NCBI GenBank assembly: GCA_027886185.1 | Contig: WOAB01000052.1 | Location: 558,001 to 622,000 of the forward strand | Reading direction: 5' to 3' | DNA length: 64,000 nucleotides | DNA from: Rheum nobile | Taxonomy: Eukaryota > Streptophyta > Magnoliopsida > Caryophyllales > Polygonaceae | Shown: piece by piece, positions 55,282 through 64,000 of the stretch | Layout of the letters: each line of letters begins with the position of its first letter | Position numbering within the stretch: position 1 is the first letter of the stretch | Translations under genes and position numbers: made by a program | Notes under the pieces: model-generated | The model's input: only the letters and a program-made list of their open reading frames with translations | Databases searched by the model: none | What the model was told of the DNA's origin: nothing

Positions 55282-56910
55282 GGGCAGATAAAACAAATAT
55301 TATGGTAAAACGGAGGGACTAATCAAGGGTGTTAGATGAGGGTTGTTGGACAGACAGATTTGAGAGATATTTAAGGATGCATGATGACGTGTTACATTGG
55401 ATTAGGAAGTAGATTAGACATTTACTAAAAGATAATTATACTATTTATTTTTAGTATTTAAAAAAGAATAGAATCGTATGAGAGAGAAATTAAAAAATCT
55501 ATTGATATGATTTTCTTTCTCAGAATTCATCCTCGCTACACCAATTTCTTAGATTAAACCCGTTCATTGTTGTTTTTACAACGTTCATGAATATCGGTCA
55601 TTTGTTTATGAATATCGATCAAGTGCATCTTGATGTTTTGCAAATTCATAGATTTATAATTTTGTTCTTGTTGCTTCTGCCATTGTTTCTTGAATATCGT
55701 CCATTTTTGTATGAATTGTTTAATACGTGAATATTTAATTTCTTAAACACTTGAATATCACCACTTGATAATATGAATATAACACTCAAATACATGAATA
55801 TTATGCTCAATTACATGAATATCACACTTAGGTACATGAGTATCATACTCAAATACATGAATATCACACTCAGTTATGTGAATATTACACTGGATTACAA
55901 GAATATCACACTCAATTACATGAATATTACCACCCAATTACATGAATATCACCACATAATTACAGAAATATCACCACCCAATTCATGAATATCGATCACC
56001 ACCCAATTACATGAATATTATCACCTAATTACACGAATATCACCACCCAATATTGTAAATATTCCATCTTATATCGTGAATATCATCTCTTAGTCGACCT
56101 TTTTTAAGCTTCGTTTCATGATGGTTAACCAAGTTGTTATCTCACAAGCCTTGGACGCCGGCTACCTTTCTCTTCCGATTCAATTGGATTAGTAAGAAAT
56201 TTTTCAACTAAGATGAAAGAATAGCCAAGATTAGAAATTAATTATTACGCAAAATAGAAGCTAATATAGAATCTAGAAAACCCCAAATCACATATACAAA
56301 CAATACATTATTTTTCCTAAACCTAACTAAAAGAAAATTAAAATTTTGAACTGATAAGGAAATCGACTTGCCTTTGATTATCTCCAATCTTCAAACTTCT
56401 TCCATGATTGTATTCTAATTCATCTTCGTGATTCCTCATAGACAAGCACAAATTTATGGGTTTATAGAGAGAGGGAGAGATCGAGGAAGGCCAGTTCCAA
56501 AATATCGATATCTTGGAAAAACTGCTTCGATAGAAAAGTTAGGCCTTTTGGATTTTAGAAGACGATCATATTCTAGAAAATTGCGTCAAGATGAGACGAG
56601 CTTCAATGAAAAAAATGGAGACGATTGAGACGAGGTTGGAGATATGCTTCAACCTTCAAGGTAGAACAAAATCTGGGAAATTGGCTTGGAATAAATTTTG
56701 GTGAGAGAAGATTGGTTTTAAAATGGAAAGAGAAAGATATACCATATAAATTCTCCCATAAATTACGTGATTTGGATTTAATCCCATGTGACTCATGTTA
56801 ATTTGCGTTTTTGAATCCAAAATTAGTTAAATCATATACGTTGATAACCAATCATCCAACGAACTAAATTAGTATCTCTGTTTTACCGTAACACCTCATT
56901 TCACCATAAC
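55282..56910. mobile_element. TIR element 2, related to element 1
   Basis: Starts ggcagataaaacaaatatta and tggtaaaacggagggactaa, and ends with the inverse (attagtatctctgttttacc, gtaacacctcatttcaccat). It shares with element 1 the phrase tttttacaacgttcatgaat, cttgaatatcgcccat-like words and the tandem array of tacatgaatatcaccacc-like units (55740-56050). It abuts element 1 directly. The duplication is unclear in an AT-rich tatatata context. No protein is encoded. Confidence 0.7.
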
Positions 56911-57476
56911 ATATATATATAAAGTGCTAACATTTTTCCCAAGTTTCCGATGTGGAAAACTCACAAAACACAAATTGTTACAACATTTCCAACAGTCTTT
57001 CACAATGCAATAACAAGTTTTTCATAAAATAGTTGAAACAAGTCTGAGCATGTTTAAATGTTTATAGATTAAGCATTGGTATCTTATCATTCAAACCAAC
57101 ATGTAGTGTAGTCAAGAAATCCATTTATTAAAGGAGTGAAAATGTCTTGAAATTTATAACTCAAGGATAAGTCCTAACAACATTAAGTCCCTGTAATTCT
57201 GTGATAATATGCATAATATATTTGCGATTTTTACCTTGGGATGCAAAATAGTGCTCTAGAAATATTACCCAAGTTCTTTCATAAAAGGAGGCTAATCGTT
57301 CAGACTATAGTAATTGAATTTATCATGTCTGTCTCATTAGGACCACCCATGTTTGGTCTATGAAATCCTTAAGAGATTTAACAGCTCACCCTCTCAAAAT
57401 TGAAGAGGTGAATTCATCAAGTCAATCCAATAGGACCGCCCGTATCCTGGGATATGAATTCATTAATAGTTATTGC
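56911..57476. other. Unassigned stretch next to a copia remnant
   Basis: No ORF of note. It may contain the decayed 3' end of the copia remnant to its right, since phrases like cattaggaccacccatgttt and aataggaccgcccgtatcct recur in the same arrangement, but no LTR border could be fixed. Confidence 0.4.
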
Positions 57477-58735
57477 TTACCCTCTAAAAGTACACTTCGT
57501 CATAGAAATAGGAAGTAATTTACCCAATATGAGTCCTCTCATTGCTTCGTTTGACCACAAAGGGGATCCACCAAGAATTTTGCATCCCACGGGTTTTAAT
57601 CCCATTCCCCTCGAGATATCAAGAACCAACCTTCGGTTTAGTCCTTTTGTCAAAGGATCCGCTTCGTTCCTCTCGGTCCTCACATATGCCAAGTAGAGTA
57701 CACAATAAGTTATAAGATGTCTCGCAACTTCAAATATAATCCAAATGTGTTTCTTTTTTCCAGTATAAACTTTGTTATTAGCTACACAAATAGCATATTG
57801 TGAGTCACAGAGTAGAGAAATAAGAGGAGCTGGACACCCAACCACAATTGTAAATCAAGTAGTAAACTTCTTAACCACTCAACATATTGACTTGTTAAGT
57901 ATAAAGCTATGGATTCATATTCCATAATATATCTAACAATGCAAGTTTGTTTGGAAGACTTCCAAGACATAACACCTCCACATAATGTAAAAATATAACC
58001 ATTGACAAAGCTTACCTCATCAATATCGGTAATCGAATTTGCATCACATTAACCCTCTAAGACTTGAGTATGGCCCATAAAATGTAAACACTAACCAATT
58101 GTTCCTTTCAAATATCTTAATAATCTATTAAATGCATACTAATGATCTTTACTAGGATTATGAGTTTATCGACTAAGTCTAATAATTGCATGATCAGTGT
58201 CAGACTGAATACAATATAATAAAAACCTCAAACTCTCTATTACTTTAGCATAGTCGTTTTGCGATACATTGTCACCATTGTTTTTCTTCAATTGCATGCT
58301 TCAATCATACGGAGTTCTTACTGGCACCACATCAAATTCATTAAATTTCCGTAATACTTTCTCTTCATAATATGGTTGATATAAAGTAAAACCATTTTTA
58401 GGTCTAGTCACTTTGACACCTAGAATCACATCAACTTCACCTAAGTCTTTCATATAAAAACCGAGAGGACAATAATTATTTGGTTTACCTTATAAGATTA
58501 TGTATGTACCAAAAATCAACATGTCATCTACATATTGGCATATAATCACATGATAACCAAACATATGCATGAGATCCATTGTCATGGAAAGACGCACCGG
58601 GAGGTTGTTCCATATAAATTTCTTCATCAAGATCACCATTACAAAAATGAAGTTTTAACATCCATTTGTTTTACTAATAACTTGTATTCGGAAGCTAAAG
58701 TAAATGATTCACAAATAGTCGCAAACAAGAGAATG
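57477..58735 (-). pseudogene. Copia pol remnant (RT and RNase H), minus strand
   Basis: On the minus strand: QMDVKTSFL (58640-58670), NGDLDEEIYMEQPPG, then YVDDM at 58520-58534, then FYMKDLGEVDVILGVKV and TPYD in shifting frames. RNase H lies at 57477-57845 (LLCDSQYAICVANNKVYTGK, VRTERNEADPLTKGL, SRGMGLKPV). The segment between EIYMEQPPG and YVDDM lacks the SLYGLKQAPKQW region, so it is internally deleted, and many stops occur. The RNase H style suggests the Oryco/Ivana group. The enzyme would copy element RNA; this copy is dead. Confidence 0.8.
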
Positions 58736-59590
58736 TGATGAACCTCGCTGAGCACGCCATATCGTTGTTTCAGTCCCGTCTTTAAGGACAGATGCAAACA
58801 TCGTTATTTTCATGTGAAATTATGTATTTATTATGTTAATGAATCTAGTAATAAATCCTCAAAATTTAGTGAAGGTTGGAGAACATATGTTCGATCGAAT
58901 CACACACAAAAACTAGTCGCTAAAAGAATTGAGTGCAAAATTGTGGATAAGATATACTCAAAAGCTTTAGCTTTCCGAATATTCAAATATGATTTTATAG
59001 AATGAAAACAATATTATTTACAATCCTAAATTTTGTGTCTAATGGATAAAGAAATCTTGACAACAACATGTTGCTAGGCAATCTATCATTAATATTTTAT
59101 CTCTAATATATGCTAGTAAATAATAAACTAATAAAAAAAACTATATGATAAGATATAAATGGACAAACATATGAATTATGTCCCAAAAACATCTTAATGC
59201 TAAAATATAATAATAAAAAATGAGGTTGAATAAACTACTCTAAAAGATAATATAAGATTCCCACTGAAATTTGTACAACTTTCCATAAAACGAGTTTTTA
59301 CATCCTTAGTCTTAGATTTTCTATTCAACATAAATGTAAAGTTGTATATCTTTTGATTTTCTTTTCAATGAATCTTGAATCAACGTTTGATCAATTCTCT
59401 AGCCAAAGTTATAACCATTTTACCAATACTATCTAGAATTTGACAAGATCTTAAAGTTCCAAAATTTCCCTTTGAGATTCATTTTACTTTAACCTCTTCC
59501 TTGGCTGCATTTGAGTTGTCTTCCTTTGACTGACATCATTGTACCCCACTTGGATTCAAATTAATCTTTATCAATTCGACGTTTGTAAAG
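58736..59590. other. Unassigned AT-rich stretch
   Basis: No conserved domain. Short frames at 58814-59005 have no recognisable match. Confidence 0.5.
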
Positions 59591-60540
59591 TGTTGGGATT
59601 GAGCGTGAGACGAGCAATTGGACTTTGCAGTATCGTACCACTTGTAACACACTATTTATGTGCCAAAAGTATGCATGTGATTATAGATTATGTCATGGCT
59701 ATGGAACGACATTGGGGGCTGTTGAAAGATGTCGTTCGTGGGGTAGAAGGGCGAACCAATACGGAGCAAGTGGTTGCATTGGAAGTGTTGGTGATTTTAG
59801 TGTCATCGGCCATTTGGTGTGATTGGAGTTCACACAAAACCTAAGGGGTTTGGTTTATCTCTAGTGTGTGCTTGGAGGTGTGGGTTTCACACCCGTATAA
59901 GAATACTCGAAAACGCTTATGTCACACTTTATGAATTAGGGGCAGAGCCCCTAGGGGTGTTGGGCAGTGCCTTGCCCAAAAACGGTATACAACTTATGCG
60001 GAATGGAGTGCACAAACGTGATGTTTCATCCACATAATTTTTCTTGAATTGGCAAAATGTACAAACCATGCATCGGGTTCTGTAGCATGTTGGAGTCTAT
60101 GCGTTTTGATACACGAATCGTGTGATGTTTTATGTAATACGTTGAGGTCCGTGCATTTTTTGCACGGACTATGCACCTTGTTCCATAAATGGAAAAACCG
60201 TGGATGGAAGAAACGTACAGTCGGTGCATTCTTTAGTGCACGGTTTGTGTACTCCCGCGGTTGTTATTTCAAGCACATTTTAATGTACTTAACCACCCTA
60301 ACTATTGTGATAAATGCTTTATCGATCCCATACCTATATGAGACACGTTGGGATGGGTTTTTGGTCACCTAAGACATAAGATATTGCTTTCTATATTGGT
60401 TGAATACATTTGAACAAAACGAAAAAGCTCTTTGTGTATTTCATTGTGTCTAGCTTAGAACTTTGAGAGTTTATTTGTCTTATCCTGAAGTGGAATTCGT
60501 GTAACCCTAGGTGCTTGTATAAGGGCCAAATTACTATTTT
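59591..60540 (+). repeat. Probable 5' LTR/leader of copia 4
   Basis: Starts TGTTGGG and lies directly before gag; the 3' border is not fixed and the primer-binding site is degraded. It contains hairpins such as gtccgtgca (60147-60155) with tgcacggac (60161-60169), and a looser one (cggtgcattctttagtgcac) near 60215. Without a second LTR in the window the call rests on position and end sequence. Confidence 0.45.
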
Positions 60541-60672
60541 TGGAAAGTGCTATCGCACGATTCAAACCAGTATCCAAATCCAAAGTCCATTGACTGATCT
60601 TCTACACATCTAGATTTCAAAGATTCAAAAGTTATAATTTTGTGATCATCAACAGTTGCATCGGTGCGTGAG

Positions 60673-61430
60673 ATGACTTCAAAGTTTGCCAAGTTAAAGA
60701 AATTGGAATAGGTGGACATCAAGCATTGGCAAGAGAAGATGCACTTTCTCCTCACAACCTTCAAAGGGACCTTTGTCCTGAGCACTCCCATGTCGGAGGA
60801 CAAGCCCTTGGAGGTGGTAAAAGCCGCAAGAACAAGTGGGAGAATGGCGACTATATATGTCATGGACATGTCCTAAACGATATGTCAAATTCTCTCTTCA
60901 ACATATATTAGAATTTGGAATCCACAAAGAGTTGTGGGATGCCGTGGAATCAACATACATGGATGAGGATGGTTCTATTAAGAATTCCTTGTGAGTAATT
61001 TCAACAATTACAAGATGTTTTATTCAAGGCATGTTATGTAGAAATACGACGAGATACCTAGTATCTTAGGGCAGTTCGTAAACATATGTTGAAACACAAG
61101 AAGGAGGAGTTGTCTTTGGTTCAACTTCATAGCTACTTGCTCATTGAGGAATCTGTTAGGGCGCAAGAGGGCGGTAAACCTAAGAAGAAGGAGTTTAATG
61201 GATCTTCTTTCGTGAATATGATGGAGGAAGGTGATAGTTCTAACAAGGATAAAGGAAAGAAACGCGATAATAAGAACCCAAATAGGGGATCCAACAAGAA
61301 GCCTAAGAGTTCATGTTGGATTTGTGGAAAATGAGGTTACTGCAAATGTGATTGTCGGGTTGCAAAACATGGAAAAGAAGCGAGTTCGAACTGTTCGGGG
61401 AAGGGTATACGGACCAAATATCATTTAATC
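60673..61430 (+). pseudogene. Copia 4 gag and zinc knuckle
   Basis: Begins MTSKFAKLKKLE at 60673 and continues through shifting frames with KHWQEKMHFLLTTFKGTF, STPMSEDKPLEV, then FLVSNFNNYKM. The last part is MLKHKKEELSLVQLHSYLLIEE (from 61086), a Lys-rich stretch and a broken CCHC knuckle (SSCWICGK, TGA, GYCKCDC). Part of the normal segment before MLKHKKEEL appears deleted. At least five stops or frame changes occur. Confidence 0.78.
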
Positions 61431-61499
61431 ATCGAGGTAATATTTCAAATTTTGGTTCCAATTTGGATGTGAATTATGTACCATTGATTTCTTAGGCAC

Positions 61500-62652
61500 T
61501 TTATATGCTATGTGTTGAAGTTTCTTGGTGGATTGACTCGGGTGCAACCAAGTATGTTTGTAAGGATTGAGGTTGGTTCAAGAAATACGAACTGATAGAT
61601 GATGGATCCATTCGGTTCATGGGCAATGAGTCAACCACCTCTATCATTGGCATGGAAATGTGGTGTTAGAGTTCTCATCCTGGAAGACCCTTACTCTTAC
61701 GGATGTTCTTCATGAACTCATAATTAGAAAGTACTTAGTTTCTGGTAGTTCTTTAAAAGTGTGGTTATAAGCAAGTGTATGAATCCAATAAGTATATCTT
61801 ATCGAAGTTGTAGGAGTGTTTGTAGGATTTGTCTATTTCTGTAATGTGATGTTTATCCTGAACATAAATAAAGTTGTTGCGCCTATTTATTTGGCTTGTT
61901 CTAGTGATGATGATTCTTCTATTTGGCATGCTCGTTTAGGCCATGTACATTATAAATGTTTACATGAGATGTCAAAAAAATGGTATAATTCTTACGTTCG
62001 ACATTAATTTAGAGAAGTGTAGAACTTGCATGTTGATAAAGATAACAAGACAACCATTTCCAATTATTGAAAGAAATTTTGCGTTGCTAGGACTTTTGCA
62101 TACTGATATATGTGATTTGCATGCTACTATATTTTTAAGGAACAAGAAATACTTCATCACTTTCATTGATTATTATTCACATTTTTGCATGTGTATATAT
62201 CACATGCTACTAATAAGGCCCTAAAAAAATTGAAGATTTAAAACCGAAGTTAAATTGAAACAAATTAATTTGATTAAGAAACTACACACCGCTAGAGGTA
62301 AAATATATTATGATCTTGTGTATTTCCAATCTGTATGCATTATTCATGAGACTACGTCTCACTATACACCACAATGAAATGATGTATCAGAGAGAAAGAA
62401 TATAGTCCTAAAAGATATGGTTAATTCCATGTTATCTTACTTAGGATTGAGAGATGGATTTTGGGGTAAAGCAATTCTAACAATACATTTTTTTATTAAA
62501 TAGGGATCCTAACAAAAGGAACGAAGTAACCCCATATGAAATTTGGTACAAAAAGAGTCAAGCTTGAGTTATCTTCGAGTTTGGGGATGTAAGGCAGTAG
62601 TTAGACTACCCGATCTCAAAAGAAAAAGTTTGGTTAAAGAGGTATTGATTTT
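61500..62652 (+). pseudogene. Copia 4 protease, GAG-pre-integrase and integrase, first part
   Basis: Protease remnant SWWIDSGATKYV near 61530 (catalytic DSG), then SSIWHARLGHVHYKCLHEMS (61911-61970) and CRTCMLIKITRQPF (zinc motif). Integrase follows: LLHTDICDL (first Asp), KKYFITFIDYYSHF (62080-62190), decayed DNG- and ERKN-type regions (62370-62400) and SYLRVWGCKAVVRL (62560-62610). Stops and small deletions are frequent. The reading continues after the MITE at 63166 with VFIGYAEYSKAYV. Confidence 0.75.
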
Positions 62653-63157
62653 AGGAAAATTCTCGTTGGTGCTCTTGAGTTTAGGGTTACTACTTTTGGC
62701 GTCCCATGATTAACTTTTTTCCAGTTGGTGTCCCTAATATTTCGTGTTTATTTGCTTCGTAACCAAGTTTCTCCATATTCGTACTCTTTCAGTTCGAATT
62801 GATCAAATACAAGCCCACCATTGTGTTCCTCGTCCTCAAATTAATAGGATTCGACTCCTAAAACACTAAAATCCATATCCGAACCATCTCGATTTAATTC
62901 CCTAAGGTCAAAAATGGATTGTTGTTTCGGAATTCAAATCGAGATGGTTCGGATATGGATTTGAGTGTTTTAGGAAATAAATCCTATTAATTTGAGAACA
63001 AGGAACACAATGATGGACTTGAATTTGATCAATTATGGAAAAACTTGGTTACGAAGCAAACAAACACGAAACCTTAGGGGCACCAACCGGAAAAAAGTTA
63101 ATCATGGCACACCAAAAGGAATAACCCTAAACTCAGGGGAACCAACAAGAGTTTACC
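62653..63157. mobile_element. 505-bp foldback MITE inside copia 4 integrase
   Basis: The two halves (62653-62905 and about 62920-63157) are imperfect reverse complements over about 240 bp. Flanks share ttgatttt (62645-62652 and 63158-63165), an 8-bp duplication, and removing the element rejoins integrase codons at DFVFIGYAEYSK. The ends read GGAAAATTCTCGTTGG and GGTAAACTCTTGTTGG. No protein is encoded; the 76-codon ORF 62992-63222 spans the junction by chance. Confidence 0.88.
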
Positions 63158-63165
63158 TTGATTTT

Positions 63166-64000
63166 GTCTTCATTGGATATGCTGAGTATTCAAAGGCTTA
63201 TGTTATAGGTTCTATGTTATAGAGCCAAATGATTATGTTTCGGCACATACCGTGGTTGAGTCAAGAGATGCAATATTTGGTGAGACTCGACCAATGATTT
63301 GGTTCCAAGTACACGTGGATCTAAATAGGTACACAACTCATTCTTTCCTCCGAGTGAGTAACCTGAGCTCCGTAGGACCAAGAGAGGAAGGATAGAGAAG
63401 CCTTTTGGTCCCCACTATTAAGTTTACTCGGTCAAGGGATCTATGGATGAGATAGGTTCCTAGTACTCATATTGAGATAATATTGAAGTGGATCCTAGGA
63501 CTTTTGATGAGATTGAGGTCTCATAATATCGCATGCTAGAAAGAAGCGATAGGTTATGAAATGGACTTCATCATGGGAAATAACATGGAGTCTTATCGGA
63601 TCTCTCATCGGGTTGCAAGCCTTTGGGTTCCAAGTGGATCTTCAAGAAAAATATGAAAGTCGATAGATCTATTAAAAAGTTAATGTCTCAATTGGTTATC
63701 CAAGGATTTAGACAAAGACATAGGATCGATTGTTTCTATGCTCTAGTTGCTCATATCTCCACTAATAGATTGTTGATTGTCGTGGCGGCCATTACAAATT
63801 TAGTGATTCAAAAAATGGTTGTCAAGATGGCGTTCTTGAATGGTGATTTAGAGGAAGAAGTCTATATGAAGCAACCAAAGGATGTATTATGCCAAGGAAT
63901 GAGCATAAAGTGTGTACGTTGGTCAAGTCATTGTATGTATAACACCCCCAACGTGAGACGTGTTTATAAGGATTGAAGGGCTACCTATGTCAACAAGAGA
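63166..64000 (+). pseudogene. Copia 4 integrase tail and RT start
   Basis: Integrase C-terminal wording (VFIGYAEYSKAYV, EPNDYVSAHTVVESRDA) leads to a linker with several stops, then RT from about 63620: GSKWIFKKNMKVDRSI, LVIQGFRQRHRID, VVKMAFLNGDLEEEVYMKQP. The open piece 63623-63976 is the best part; after DLEEEVYMKQP a frame change precedes the window end. The YVDD motif lies beyond the window. Confidence 0.8.

Larger units (their letters stand above)
59591..64000 (+). mobile_element. Copia element 4 (plus strand), runs off the window
   Basis: A probable LTR/leader (from TGTTGGGATTGAGCG at 59591) is followed by copia gag (60673), zinc knuckle, GAG-pre-integrase, integrase and the start of reverse transcriptase at the window end. 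Wording of gag (AKLKKLE, KHWQEKMHFLLTTFKG) and of RT resembles the Oryco/Ivana group, as does the minus-strand remnant at 57477-58735. Many stops and frameshifts show decay, and a 505-bp foldback MITE splits the integrase. Confidence 0.78.

Noticed and set aside
60534..60888. Minus-strand ORFs of 111 and 64 codons
   Set aside because: They are antisense to recognisable copia gag motifs on the plus strand.
1..64000. tRNA, rRNA or organelle-derived segments
   Set aside because: I found no cloverleaf-like or rRNA-like stretch by eye. The tRNA-like words seen are retroelement primer-binding sites. A tRNA scan would settle this.

Overview
This window looks like repeat-dense nuclear DNA from a flowering plant, probably a eudicot. 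It holds several lineages of Ty1/copia LTR retrotransposon, a Ty3/gypsy element, MuDR-type (MULE) transposons with DUF1985/Ulp1 cargo, hAT-like and foldback elements, and one ordinary intron-rich nuclear gene. I saw no bacterial, plastid or rDNA signature. The species cannot be named from this sequence alone.

Layout. 1-3471: 3' part of a copia element (+) with its 3' LTR. 3610-13158: a complete but decayed copia element (-) with 720-bp LTRs and TSD tatct; its left LTR is split by a 1,485-bp solo LTR with TSD atccc. 13164-15214: unassigned DNA. 15215-16759: a truncated Ale-like copia (-) that cuts a DUF1985-type gene fragment (16747-17210). About 17.8-30.35 kb: MULE-A, with a Ulp1-protease cargo gene (+) and a MURA transposase (-) facing each other; a very young SIRE-like copia (19907-26070, TSD catgt, LTRs differing at about 3 of 923 sites) is inserted between them. 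30.35-34.9 kb: AT-rich, little recognisable. 34929-35525: small hAT-like element. 35622-38436: 2.8-kb foldback element with arms of about 0.9 kb and a core of ~80-bp tandem repeats. 38913-40623: the one convincing host gene, a seven-exon DsbA/FrnE-like thioredoxin-fold protein of 218 aa (-). About 41.3-52.9 kb: MULE-B, with DUF1985 cargo (+) and a MURA N-terminus (-); its centre is replaced by a gypsy element (45393-51438) whose pol is deleted and whose gag is split by a further 1,174-bp LTR-type insertion. 52.9-56.9 kb: a small MITE and two related TIR elements packed with ATGAATATCACC-like repeats. 57.4-58.7 kb: copia pol remnant (-). About 59.6-64.0 kb: another copia (+) running off the window, its integrase split by a 505-bp foldback MITE.

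Interplay. Apart from the DsbA-like gene, essentially every recognisable coding region belongs to a mobile element and is disrupted. Insertion order can be read from nesting: MULE-A, then the SIRE-like copia; MULE-B, then gypsy, then the LTR-type insertion; copia 2, then the solo LTR. The SIRE-like copy lacks most of integrase and reverse transcriptase yet has nearly identical LTRs, so it was probably mobilised recently by enzymes supplied from elsewhere in the genome. Most LTR families here carry short GC-rich or palindromic repeat arrays of unrelated sequence, which may be a shared regulatory or structural feature.

Limits. All alignments, TSDs and splice sites were read by eye. Lineage names are assigned from remembered motif patterns, and boundaries marked approximate are uncertain by tens of bases.
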